NCBI GenBank assembly: GCA_017562135.1
Contig: QEYB01001088.1
Location: 1-64,000 of the forward strand
From: Dipylidium caninum
Taxonomy: Eukaryota > Platyhelminthes > Cestoda > Cyclophyllidea > Dipylidiidae
Direction of reading: 5' to 3'
Length of the DNA: 64,000 nucleotides
Shown: in pieces, positions 12,801 to 24,040 of the stretch
Layout: every line of letters starts with the position of its first letter
Numbering within the stretch: the stretch's first letter is position 1
Made by a program: the position numbers and the translations under genes
The notes under the pieces: generated by a model
What the model was told of the DNA's origin: nothing
Database searches by the model: none
The model's input: only the letters and a program-made list of their open reading frames with translations

Positions 12801-15800
12801 GAAAGAGTTGAACTGAATAATGGTATAAAGTTTTTCTCCTCGGGAGTAAATTCTTCGCTCCGGCGACTGTTATGAGTGTCACCGACCCTCTTCAAGTAGA
12901 TATTTTGGGTATACTGATAGGCTTAGAGGAGAAGAGGTTAGAACTGATGTCAACAGAGTCTGCTTTTCCAAATGGTAAATTTTTCCCATCACTTTTCGTT
13001 CCTTATTGGGTGGGATGTCCCATCGTAGATTTGTCAAGATCGCCCAACTTTCCTGGAACGTCCAAAGTAATTGGGTTGCGTCCACTTTACCATGGTTTCC
13101 ATCCCGCCATCAACAACACATTCCACGTGTCCAAATGGGTCTACAGCAGACTGCACTAATCTAGAAGATGAGGTTTGCTGGAAAGTAGTGAATGGCGTTT
13201 ATCAGCAACGGGTGACTGCATGAAGATAAAAATTCCTTACTTTCAACCGCTTTCTTATTTCTGCATCCTATCTGGGATGAACTTGACGCCTACAGCAGCG
13301 AGAATGATAAAAGCGGCGTTAACTCAAATCCTTCTCATGCATTACGAGGCAGTCAGTTTATTTATTCTTGTTTTGATGTACGATTTACTTCAATTATTGT
13401 AATTGAAATTTCTTGCACTTAACTATACCATTGTAGTCAGTTTGGCTTGTCTCCTTCTTGACGACTTTCGCAGTGGACATCATTTATGGCATCGTCATTG
13501 GGTTCGTCTACTCCATCCTCACTGTGGTCTCCAGAAGTCAATACGGTGGACGATTTCTGCTGGGAGAAGCAAAGAAGACCGACCTCTTCTCTGAAATTAA
13601 ATGCTTCGAAGAGGTGACATCACCTTCCTTTTCATCCAACTGCCTTGAAACTCCGCCTCCGCTGTATGAGTAACAAAAAACATATTAAGCGACTGAATAT
13701 ACAGCATAGTATGGCAAGACTATGGGAACATGTTTGATTAATAAAACGCCACGATGTTTGGTTATCATCATCGTCAAGTCTAGGCAAGAAGTCACCGAAA
13801 TGTCTGCCTACAACTCATGCTTGTGTATCTTCAGTGCTTCGCATTTGGACTTCTCGTTTCTGAGCTCTTTACTTGAGAAATTCACAATACTTATTGAGTT
13901 TTTAAGGCCAAACTTTAACTTTCAATAAGTGTTTTGTCGGATCTAAAAGTAACTTATTTCCAAATGTGTGCCTTGCTCCGTTCGGTCTTCATCCAGTGAC
14001 GAAGAAGGCCTTACTGCGTTTGGAGGTGACAACAGTCTGGTTATTCAACGCCTTGTCTCGTCTGGTCTTTTGATTTTGTCAAAGATTTTGATTCTCACAT
14101 GAGCATTACAGCAGTAATTGAAGGCCCAGATTACATGAATTCTAATGACCGGCTCGTATTAATGAGGGTAGTGAATTGCGCAATTCCAACGAGCCCCTTA
14201 TTTGATTTAATACATGTTCCGAGGCCAGTCGCACTTAAATTCCGCATACCAAAAGAGCATTCCTTTTCCCCTCAACGCAGTTTGCGGTAAAACAAAGTCC
14301 CGAACTGGAATAGTAGAATCACCAATCAATCGACATTGCCAAGAAAAGTTGTCTCTAGTGGGTATCTTCCAGGTTCAGGCGTTAGTCAATTTTCACGGTC
14401 GCATTGACTCGTAGTGAACATCCTCGAAGCTTATAAATTGTGTGAATCTTGACTCCTTATAGTTACGTGAATTGGAGGGCATCAAGATAATCCGCTACGA
14501 CGGACCTGTTTACTTTGCCAGCGTGGACTCGTTTCAGAAGACCATCTACAGTCTTTCTGGTGTAAACCCGGTTAAGGCGCTGCAAAAGTTAAGTGGACGC
14601 GAGGGCAAATGCAAATTCTTTTCCTCACTTAAAACGAAGTCTCCTGCTCATGATGTGATCGCGACTGAACCCATCGGCGAAAAAGCCGACTTTGATGAAG
14701 AGGTTATGCGTTCGGGCCAGTCGGTAAGTTGGTAACGGCCTCTTTACTTTCAAATCATGGAAAATTAGGATGTCAATGGGAAACGCTGTATGAAATTTGC
14801 CATATATCTTTGTACCACATTGTCAATTTCCTTTGTCACTACAAATTCTGTCGAGTTAAGGATGCCGTCTCGGTTATAAACAATTCTGCAATGTGTGAAT
14901 ACTTGATGCTCGATGTCTCCTCTATTCTGAGCTTTTTATCTTGCTACCCACTCCTTTCTCAAATGGATGATCATTTTCGAGCCAAACACGATAATAAACC
15001 GAAGATTGCTTACACCCTTTCGAAGTTTCCGAGTAGCTTTTGATCGGGCTTGTGTCGAGCCACAATTGTCATCCTGAGACCCATTTGTCTAACTCCAAAG
15101 TTAAGGCGTTCTAAGCATGCTACTTATGTTAGCAATCGCCAGTTTTATCAACAAACCTCTTCATTACAATAAATATCCTTTGGGATAGTCTATTTGTTAA
15201 ATTTTTCTCAACGAAAATGCTATCATCTCCATTAGTTTAGCTGAATGTTATTAGAACGAAATCTTAAGGAAGTTTTGGAGTGCTGTCCGCGGATGTAGTG
15301 GTCCCTTCGTTGGTGGTCAACCAAGTTTGTCTTTTGCCAAAATGTGGGGCCAGGAGGCCCTCAGTTCACTGAGGGGGTTGAATAAGGCCTCATGACACAG
15401 TCAGACAGACTGAATCACTACTAAGCAAGAATGGTAGAAGAAAAATGATCTACCATTTAGAAATGACTTTACCTCATCGGCTGGGTTAACCGATGCTGAT
15501 TGTCTCCTCGTTGCCATTTCCGACCCTCAAGGGCTTCGACCGTAGATCCAACAACATCTCACAAAACTGTCATTTATAATCGGTGATCAGCTTTCAGTCA
15601 AGCTGTGATTTTTATACGTTTTGTCCCCGTTAAAACGACTTGATTCTTCGATGCTCCTGCAACTGAAATTCTTTGGCCCCCTTCTATCTCTCAATCGTGC
15701 GTTCCTTTCCCGCTGATGAAATCCTACACTTCATGGCCCAAATTCCACTGCTAGATGTATGCCTTAAAGGTGGAAATTATCTCTTACAGTAGCCCCTTTT

Positions 15801-18800
15801 TCAAATCGTCGCACTAGCCATGTCATACCGTAACAATGTCTAGACATTTTCGAGAGGTCAGATGTATTTGACGCTTATGCTGAACCCTGAATTGAAATTG
15901 GCAGCCCTTGTGTCGTGATGACTTGAACCGCTCAAAGAGGCCTCAGTTATCTTCCATTAACACGCACTTGCACATTTCCCCTCAACCCAGAGTAGACTGT
16001 TGTGGCGCGCAAACGGGCGTCTTTCGTCAAAATCTTATCGCTTCTATGTTATTTTTTTCTCCTTGGTTTCCTCTCGAGGTCATCGCTAACATTCACCTGC
16101 TAAACACATTTTTTTCGGATTGTCTCTTTTCATCACGAAGATACCTTATTTTCAGATAGGAAATTTCCATAAACTCTTTGGCTTTATCGGGGTAAAAGAC
16201 AAACACGCGCCCCCATGTCACAGTGATGAACCGGTTTTTTCCACCATGCGCCCTCTAGAAGATTATTTGGCTTTTGCTACCTCGCGTAGTCCTACTTCTT
16301 GTTCGGTGTCAGAGCACGCCAATGTATTTACCTCTTTGGACGCCGATTGAACGTAAACACACCTTTAAGTATCGAAATGTTAATACAAAATTTCTTTCCC
16401 TTTTTTGTCGCTAATGCTGATGATTTTTTAGGAAATTGTCGAGAGAGGAAGTCGGGTAGAAGCTGTCGAAAAACCTTTGAGGTATATAATCCTCGATGCC
16501 TCTGGCTGGATGTTCACGGATACTGTCGGATTGTGTGGTATCAAAAGGGTGAGTCGATAAGGAATGATCTATTTTTCGTTATTTTTATTCTACGAAGCGT
16601 TTTCTCCACAATTAGTCTAAATTAATGGCACAATCAAGTTCCGGAAGTAGCATTGTTGCCTCTAGCCACTCCCACCGAAAGATTAACGAGGAGGCCTATG
16701 ACTCCTTAAAGCTGCCGTTAATCTATCATCCGATTTCATTTCCGTGGTGACCTCTTCCACTAGCGCGCCTTTTATACCTGCATAATTGAGGCTGTGGACG
16801 TCTAGACCCTCAAAACAGTCTACAGCCTTGTGTAAGAAGGACTTTTTTCCTCCGGATGAGGTTTCTTCTCGTCAAATTTCTATCTTGAGTTTTCAACAGC
16901 ATTCTCATGAATTTTTTCCATCGCGTTCATTGCAACACCATGGGTAAGAGACGAGTGGGGTTCGAGACTTCTCTGTCTTATGAGCAGTGCGATGTAAGTT
17001 GAATAATCTTGAGCTTGAATTACCTCTGATCAGATTCCTTCCTGATAAGATGACCGAAGCCTCTTTGACTGGACGATGGGCACTGTGAAGAGAAGAAACA
17101 AGATGGTGCTACGCGGACATCATTCGTAGGTTTTAGTTTATTTCACTAGGCCATAGGGGTTGGTGGTTGTTTAGCGGCATGATGTTTAGGTTTGCCTAAT
17201 CGTGAGGTAAGTACAAAGGACTTAGAATTGACCAAATTAGCATTTGTTTGTATTTTCACCTTGAAAGCATGAATAATTTAATAAGAAGTTGCACACCTTT
17301 TAAATTTGATGTCCTTTCAACTGTGCTCTTACGGGTGGTCTCCAGGTTGCGTCTCAGGAAGTGGATCAAGGGCGCCCGTCTTGGTTAAGGTCCAATCAAA
17401 TCCCAACAAAGCTGGGATTTCACATATTGTAGAGAAGAGTGTTCGCTCGCCCTGGTGTCACACGGGGCTATGAAAATAGAATGCTTCTCCGGGTAAAAAG
17501 TCCTTACAACTTGAAGGAACATTTTTCTCATAATTGTGAGGAGTAGTGGGACTCGATTAAATCGTTCACCTATGTATTGAAATAGTGTCACTTTAAAGGT
17601 TGTGTCTTTACTTCCTCACCTCTTCTATGGGAATTTTGTTGTTAGGCGACGATCCAAGCGATATAGAGGCTGTCCAGTGCACTCCAATTTTGTCCGCCTA
17701 AGTTCATTAATATCTTGTTTATAGGACTTTTATATGGAAGTACTTCATCGGGCTCGCCGTATAACCTGCCACAATGTTCTGGTTACTGTTTAACTCCAGG
17801 AGACCCCTCACGGGAATGTGAAGAACTGTCACTTAAGTAGGCGTGTAATCTCCGATGGCTTTTGCATGACCGCCTCCAACCTCTACACAGCCGATCTTGG
17901 CTTCTGATCCTGATTTTCGTTAGAATATTCTGTCAGAATCAAATACCCTTACATCAAATGGTATATTCGCGAATTTTGTGGTTATGGAGGTAGTGATAGT
18001 CTTTCCTATCGGGTTGATCGGCTGATTACCATGTGCTTTTTTCCTCTCCTCGGATATATGCTAATATCGTTCCACGCTAGTCGGTCAACAATTGTTTGAA
18101 TTAGTTTTTAAATGCACAATTTTCGTAAACACTTTTGCTACTCATTTGCATTAATACCTAAACTGCCTGGTTGTAGAATAGCAGGCCATAAATTAGATTG
18201 AAATACACGGCGGCCAATTCAAAACTACGAATACAAAAGTGAGCAAGAAAAGTCTATCCCCCTTAAAAAGTTATTTGTGAAACAAAATAACCTCCGCCCT
18301 CTTTAAATAGTGGGTGATTGAGGTGGACACTTGGTGGAGCCAAGAACCCTTAAAATGTGCCCGAAGATTGTTATCACAGCATATAGAGTATGTGGGGGAC
18401 TAGTCAACTCAACAACCCTTATTCAATTTGATGTCTGTCACCAACTGAAAAAGAAATGTCATTAAAGCGAGTGAAGCTTTTTATTGAGTATTTTCACCTG
18501 AGTCGCTTGAAGAGCACAAATTGGTCGTAGGAGGAGACCGAGAATTCCATCAAGTAACTGTGTGGCTGGGTGGACAGCGTCCGTCCCACCGTCCTCTTCG
18601 GCTATTATCCCCCCCCGAGTGTGGGAGGAACAGGGCTTTGCGGAGCGACTGAAATGTGGGGCTGCTCATAAGTGTGTTCTGGAGCAGGAATGCCAGTTGA
18701 CGTGCAGCACGACTACAGGTTGCGCCCAAGACCGTGATGGGGTAGCCGTGGAATTGTTTTATCTACTAGTACTGAATTATTTAGCGTCGGCACACATTGT

Positions 18801-19248
18801 CATTCCTCAGTGGGGATGGCACTTTGAACATTGACGTTATGGTAGATTGCAGGTGGGTGGCAACCAGGGGTGAAGTACATTAGCCTTTAACCTGTGACCA
18901 GGTCTTGCAGGAGGAGAGGAATACGGATTTATTAGAATATCTCGTGTATTAACTTCACAGATGATCAAGAAATACAGTGAGTTGGACATAAACATTTTTG
19001 TGGTGGCGTTGCGTCCCCGCTTGCGCGAGATGTTCGCCGACGCGGGAGTGTTCGTGGTGCTGCCCGAGGAGAACGTCTTTGTTAGTCTGTACGATGCAGT
19101 GCTCGTCGCCTTGGACGAGCTGCAATCAGCTGACGCGGGAAGGTCGGAGGTCGTGGAAGATGAAATAGAGGCGACGGAATTTCCCTCGACGCGACGTAAG
19201 CACCCGCCGACGTCGACGCACCACCGTGAAATCGCTGGATATCGTTGA
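6872..19248 (+). CDS. SLC26: SLC26-family anion transporter (14 exons)
   Basis: Multi-pass membrane anion exchanger or channel with a cytosolic C-terminal STAS domain, about 745 residues, normal for SLC26/SulP. Exons: 6872-7145, 7192-7302, 7376-7545, 7588-7754, 7832-7988, 8580-8662, 9196-9343, 10568-10681, 10836-10913, 11221-11316, 13437-13613, 14463-14723, 16432-16548, 18961-19248. Introns are GT-AG, and phases agree except within exons 3-5. Family landmarks in order: DVITGLTMAFFHLPQG with GMAYGELAGL (sulfate transporter signature), SRHNSIG, VVLGTAISHF, VGPIPGGLPAP, FGYDVLDNQELLALGISN, LPQAILACII, DLKRLWKLSKVD, then STAS motifs IILDASGWMFTDTVGL and ENVFVSLYDAVL. Exons 3-5 (7376-7988) contain about five frameshifts and will not translate as given, while all other exons are clean. 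The N-glycosylation-like NST at about 7465 lies in the expected extracellular loop. The substrate cannot be read from the sequence. The end of exon 14 is uncertain. Confidence 0.88.
15358..15375. repeat. Perfect 8-bp hairpin inside an SLC26 intron
   Basis: CCCTCAGT and ACTGAGGG are perfect inverted complements around a 2-base loop. They sit in a GC-richer patch (about 15270-15420) within an AT-rich intron, which suggests a small inserted element. Confidence 0.5.
17398..17420. repeat. Short hairpin in an SLC26 intron
   Basis: AAATCCCA and TGGGATTT form a perfect 8-bp stem around a 7-base loop, in a GC-richer patch of the intron (about 17330-17480). It may mark an inserted short element. Confidence 0.4.
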
Positions 19249-20809
19249 GACTGATCCCGACACCACCACGGATTTCTCCGTAATGGGGGAGGAAAAAGTT
19301 ACTGTCTTCTGATCACTTTCATTTCAGGTTGGTATTGACCACGCGCTCTCCTGTCACAGTCCATAATTTTCTATTCTCTAAAAGCACTTTTGTCCTACAT
19401 TTTGTCAATCTTGTCAGTAATTGTTGGCTACTCCGACAATTAATTTAGCCAACAAAAACGGTGCTTTCAAGCAGTCAAGCCAGTGGGTGCGGGTTGATGC
19501 TGCTATGGGAGCACTTGGGTATCACTCAAACCCTCGGTTCTATCGCGTTATTAAGCCTGGCCTTCTTCTTGTCTACCTTGTTGGCAACTTGTTCCTCTCC
19601 TCTTGTATCGCTGTTTCGAATTCTGTGCATGGATGCGGTGGGTCGTTGGGAGGGGGGGGGAGGGGGCCTGACACCTCGAACTCCAATTTGTTTGGGTTTT
19701 CCCGTTTTATATGCTCCGTCGTACATTGTAGCAACACGCGCGTGTTCCATTATCATAACAGCGGTGTGTCAATCATCACTTTTCCAAATGGGTCTCCTTC
19801 AAGTAAATTCACGTGTCAACTGTCCGATTTCATATCACTGAGGCATGGGATGAGCATGAACACGTGCGTTAGTACGCTCGTCTGCAAATGAACTCGGTCA
19901 TTTTCGCACTACTTCGGAAAATAAAGAACGTGAGGAAGAATGACAAAAGTCGCCATATCCACTCACGTCCTTGTTAGTCATTGTGTTTTCTAACATCTCC
20001 GTGACTGAAATGAGATGGCAGACGCAGTGGAGCACGAGGGGGCAAATGTCAACCCTCAGAATAGTGGGTTGGAGAGATCCGCCTTGAGTCAAGTTTTGTA
20101 GACTCCTTTCCAAGTGGTAGGGGAACATGGTGACGTCTTTAATGGGGTTGAGAAGGTCGTAGAGCGCTGAAAGTATTGAGACATCGAAGCCGAAGCTGGG
20201 AGCTACATGAAGTTGAGGTGCTCTCTTGAAAGCTTGGTGATTCGCGTTTCATGAGTCCTGGCACGGCGGCGTGTGAGGCTACGTGGAGAGACAAGCGATC
20301 ACTTTGAATGAGCCTGTGGAATGCGTTGCCAGTCATCAAATCACAAACCGCCCCTGGCTCGGTCCCTTCAAACTCTCGGACCGTCTGGATGTGTGTGTGT
20401 GATGACAGCTCAAATTCTTCGTAGCATCAAGAGAGCATCGAACGAAGGGACGAGTCCTCACTGGTTGGGATGGGAATTTTCAATGCTTGCAGGCTGCGGT
20501 CCAAGCCACAGGCAACGTGGGCGAATTGTTGGTTTGGCGAACGAGGATGGCAACTGTGCGCAAGTCAAAAAAGTTTGGTAGCACATGAGTTAAAATGAAT
20601 TGGGGACAAAGGTTGAAAGCGTGATGGTGCATTTGAGGAGAACACGGGGGTGCCATGCCAGTAATATGCAGCGGTGGCAAGGAAGCAGATGGGTGTTTTA
20701 AGAAGAGAAGAGAAGAGAAATGAAGTCGGAGGGAGGGCTGTGGCTGTAGCCAGAGGGAGACACGGTTCTTCCGGAGATTTAGCGAGTGTTCGGCTTTGTT
20801 GCCCATTAA
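19249..20809. other. Intergenic region between SLC26 and R1 copy 2
   Basis: No gene is recognised. It contains R2 copy 1 (19726-19830) and a run of ten G at about 19652. Frames up to 156 codons at 19421-19891 overlap one another on both strands and look like chance frames in repeat DNA. Confidence 0.35.
19726..19830 (+). repeat. Dispersed repeat R2, copy 1
   Basis: About 105 bp, near-identical to 29992-30095 in the same orientation. The shared block includes ATTATCATAACAGCGGTGTG followed by matching sequence through the CTCCTTCAAGTAAA motif. Similarity falls off sharply at both ends. The class of element is unknown. Confidence 0.75.
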
Positions 20810-21890
20810 AATAAGTAACAGCAAGAAGTTGATCCTGCTGAGTGGCGAGAAGCCGTGACGTCGCATAGTGAGTAGGGGTTGCGAGGAAAGACCAAAAACT
20901 TGTAAGACCATATGCAAGGTTGATTTGGCTGAAATGCCCTCGAGTCCTTAGAGTGTGAGAGAGATCTGCCAGAGTGCACACCGCTCATCGCACACATCGC
21001 CTGAGTAAATTTAAGTAGCATTTGTGTTATCTGCGAAATACGAGATGAGGTGAGGAGAGAAAGGATTGAGTGAAGTGGCCGGAGGGACACTGCTTGGCCT
21101 CTCCATCAGTGAACTCGAGGTTGTTTGTGCAGAGGCAGTCTGGGTTGAGGTCGCCTGAGCACTGCTGCTGCAGTCGTTCCTCTTCTCCTCCACTTCCTAA
21201 GGCGTGGGAGGTCATGGAGTCAGTCGTCGAGAGTGGAAGGGGCTTTGAGTCAGCCACGGAAAGACCCCCAAGCCCTACACACCGTCACCCGTGTCCGCTT
21301 TGACCACCTTGGCCATGTTGACTGCTTTGACCAGCCTGTCCGACCCTTCCACGTGAGTGACTCGCTCGCTCCTGCCTTGATCGCTCCGCACCAGTATCAC
21401 CCACGCTGGTGGCAACGGGCTGGCTCGTCACCTTCGGGTGACTTTGATGAAGAATGTGTCAATGAGACACAGGAGTGATGGGGTGCTAGTCTACGGTGAA
21501 GTGAGAGAATCTAAGGGATGGTCCACGCAGTTGACGTCACATGGGTTGCGAGAGCCGATGAAAGTTGGGAAGTAGAGATGGAGTTGGTGGGACTAGAGGA
21601 AGGAAGGAAGGAAGGAAGGAAGGAAGACTGATGTGTTGTGTGGTGTTTGCGGAGGCAGAATGGGGACTGAGGACGTGGGAAAGGCACGATAATCTAACAT
21701 CGCCCAATGCGAGATCCCATCAGGTGGAGAACTCCTGATCCCACTTCGAGGCCGTGACATGTGAATTCTTCAACTGCATTCCCCAATCTCCTAATGGGGA
21801 TGCAATCTGACGGCGTGCTGCAGTACGCTCGAGTTAGCGATGCCGCCAACATGTGACCGTCTCACTCGTCGGCGCAGACAGCACTGTGGA
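20810..21890 (-). repeat. Dispersed repeat R1, copy 2
   Basis: Inverted counterpart of 4840-6020, lying about 15 kb away on the other side of the SLC26 gene. The most conserved part is about 21070-21480. It carries a GGAA microsatellite at 21598-21627 that is only a degenerate pyrimidine tract in the other copy. No protein of known family is encoded. Confidence 0.75.
21598..21627. repeat. (GGAA)n microsatellite
   Basis: About seven GGAA units inside R1 copy 2. Confidence 0.9.
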
Positions 21891-22424
21891 TGTGGTTGGG
21901 ACCAACGAGTGCGCTGTTGTGAGCGCAATTTCCGATGTTGGTGAGTTTCGTAAGTAGTGACGGCGAGTCTGTGATGAAAGAGCCTCGGGTTGCAATGGCT
22001 CGCAGCCACAGTTGTGTGGCGGGAAATGGAAATTATGCGGTGGCGAGTAGCTGGTGAAGTTGGCGCCACACGACTGACATGCGAGTTGCGCCACGAGCGA
22101 ACGAAGTGCCTTTGAACCAAAACCTCTGGACAATCCCCATTTCTTTGGGCGGTCGCCGCTCAACGCCCTCCTATCAGGCACGCATTGACACCACCTGTTA
22201 TGGTCTGAGGGGTGGAGACCGCTGCGTGATGAATGAGGCCTCACAGTTTCGCGTCACGTCGTGTGAAACGCCTGGAGAGGAAATGTAAATAATTGTGGAG
22301 TTACTGAGGCAAGGCTTAAAAATGTGCATTCGTTTTGGATATTCCCCTACAAGATTTTAGGAAGAAGACTACGAAACGTGTTATATTTAGAAGGTAGAAC
22401 AATTAGGAGGGGAATTAAAGGAAA

Positions 22425-22828
22425 TTACGCACAAATGCGGTACCACCGACAATTGCCCGAGCAACAGTGGTGGTCCTTTGTGCAAAAGTGTCCAGCGCCA
22501 AGGCATCTTACACATTTGCCGATGCCCCTTTCGATTACTTGACAGTGTAGCGGATCACAGCAGTTATTCAAAATGAATTTGACGCATTGCTCACCCGCAA
22601 GCTTGCATCCTGCAAGAAATGCCATCTTTAGTTCTACCCTCATTTGTACTCTTCCATGTCGGCTAACTTGAGGTAGTTAAATTCACTTTCATGCCATTAG
22701 TAGGCGGAGAATGAGACCGATGCCAAGAGAAATCCCATTGGGCAATAGAAGTAGACGATAAACTTACTTTGATTGGCGTTCACTGTGACGAGGAGACACC
22801 CGAACAAGACGAAGATGTAGACACGCAT
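22425..22828 (-). CDS. Secreted cysteine-rich double-knottin peptide, gene A
   Basis: Two exons on the minus strand: 22828-22768 (20 codons plus one base) and 22609-22425, with a GTAAGT donor, a TTTCTTGCAG acceptor and a phase 1 intron of 158 bp. The product is 81 residues. Exon 1 encodes a classic signal peptide: Met-Arg, a hydrophobic core, then small residues before the cut. Exon 2 encodes the mature peptide of about 60 residues with 12 cysteines spaced C-x6-C-x7-CC-x4-C-x9-C, then x2, then C-x6-C-x5-CC-x3-C-x5-C. Each half has the six-cysteine order of an inhibitor cystine knot, so the peptide looks like two knottins in tandem. It resembles flatworm UPF0506-type proteins as I recall that family, though I could not test this. 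Its function is unknown. It could be a secreted effector, protease inhibitor, ion-channel ligand or antimicrobial. Gene B next door is a paralogue. Confidence 0.8.
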
Positions 22829-22869
22829 GGCTGCGTTCAACCACGAAAGGCGGTTGCCTTCACCCGAGA

Positions 22870-22877
22870 CTTTTATA
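22870..22877 (-). promoter_or_regulatory. TATA box of peptide gene A
   Basis: TATAAAAG on the minus strand, 42 bp upstream of the start codon. The same octamer sits 46 bp upstream of gene B. Confidence 0.65.
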
Positions 22878-23552
22878 GTCCGTGCGAGTTATCGCGGTGG
22901 CCGAGCGACAAATAGTGCGTGATTGGCGCACGCCCAGGTGTGCTGAGACTGAACCGTCCCCATGTTTACACCACTCGGTGACAGGAAAAGGCAGACGCAC
23001 GATACGTGGGAGTGAAGGCGAGGAAGAGTAATGCACACAGAACACCGCTTCAACACGTCCTCCACTTCACTTGCACGGTCGTGAGGCCTCCCTTGAGGCC
23101 ACCCTTCATTTCGGACAGACAGACACTTCTTCCCCTGCCAGTGCCCCCTTCACTGACCCCACGCACACACCTTGCACGACCAAGATTTCCCTCATTCACC
23201 CACCACCCTCATCTCCCTTGTACACCCGATGGAGACCGTAACTTCTTCCTCGTGAGAGACAGAGGAGAGAAGGAGACCAGGAGAAGGAAAAGAAGGCCGT
23301 CGGAGTGGAGGAGTCAGAGGGGATATAGTGAATCGCATTCTCTCACATCGTGGGATGTGGTGAGTGGGGGTGGCGGTGCAGGTTGGGGAATTGAATGGAA
23401 GAAAAGAAGGAAGGAAGGAAGGAAGGAAGGAAGGAAGAAAGAAAGAAAGTAGAGGGACGACAAATCAGTAAGGGTAATTGTGGTTTCGCCCATTGCACAA
23501 GGACAAAGTTAGTGTTTGTGGGTGGCGTTTTGTGTCAATGTGTGTGAGGCGT
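22878..23552. other. Spacer between peptide genes A and B
   Basis: Pyrimidine-rich DNA on the plus strand (about 23080-23230), then a purine-rich stretch ending in the GGAA microsatellite. It should hold the upstream region of gene A and the 3' end of gene B. No canonical poly(A) signal was seen. Confidence 0.35.
23406..23449. repeat. (GGAA)n/(GAAA)n microsatellite
   Basis: About seven GGAA units grading into GAAA units, in the spacer between the two peptide genes and about 100 bp past the stop codon of gene B. Confidence 0.9.
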
Positions 23553-23987
23553 CTACGCGCAACGGTGATTGTCTTGGCACTTGCCTGAACAACACTCCGC
23601 ATTCCTGATGCAGATGTATCCCGAAGAAATACACTTCACACACCTGCCGCGACTAAACCTAGTGCATCCTCCTCTTCGCCTGTTCACTTGACAGTAAAGT
23701 GGGCTGCAACACCTTTTGAAGAAACCTCTGGAACAGCTCGATCCCTCAGTGCGGCAAGCTGAAAAGTGCGGAAACAGTGTGAATTCAACCAACGCTCTGG
23801 CGATGCAGAGGAGACTATGGAGAAGGACTGCAACAGCCAGGGGAAAGAGTGGTCGGAGGCGGTGGGTGGATGGATGGGTGGGGACATCCGAGTCACACGG
23901 TGTGTGGTGGAGGGACTTACGGCGTGAAGCGCTCGCTGCAGCTAGCATGCACACGAGCAGGATGGTGACTGTGGTAGATGCTCGCAT
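23553..23987 (-). CDS. Secreted cysteine-rich double-knottin peptide, gene B
   Basis: Two exons on the minus strand: 23987-23921 (22 codons plus one base) and 23758-23553, with a GTAAGT donor, a CTTTTCAG acceptor and a phase 1 intron of 162 bp. The product is 90 residues. Exon 1 is a signal peptide with core VTILLVCMLAAASA. The mature peptide has 13 cysteines: the same 12-cysteine double-knottin frame as gene A, with a short Arg-rich insertion carrying one extra cysteine in the middle. The first half is C-x6-C-x7-CC-x4-C and the second half is C-x6-C-x5-CC-x3-C-x5-C, identical in spacing to gene A. The intron lies at the same place and phase, just before the first cysteine, so A and B are tandem duplicates. 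The Arg/Lys content is high, giving a basic peptide. The frame is also open through the intron, but the splice signals and paralogue comparison favour splicing. Confidence 0.8.
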   Translation of the reverse strand: MRASTTVTILLVCMLAAASASRRKSLHHTPCDSDVPTHPSTHRLRPLFPLAVAVLLHSLLCIARALVEFTLFPHFSACRTEGSSCSRGFFKRCCSPLYCQVNRRRGGCTRFSRGRCVKCISSGYICIRNAECCSGKCQDNHRCA

Positions 23988-24032
23988 CTCGACGCCTCGT
24001 TGATCGCCAATGTGAACGATTGAAACCGACGC

Positions 24033-24040
24033 CTTTTATA
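24033..24040 (-). promoter_or_regulatory. TATA box of peptide gene B
   Basis: TATAAAAG on the minus strand, 46 bp upstream of the start codon, matching the position and sequence seen at gene A. Confidence 0.65.
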
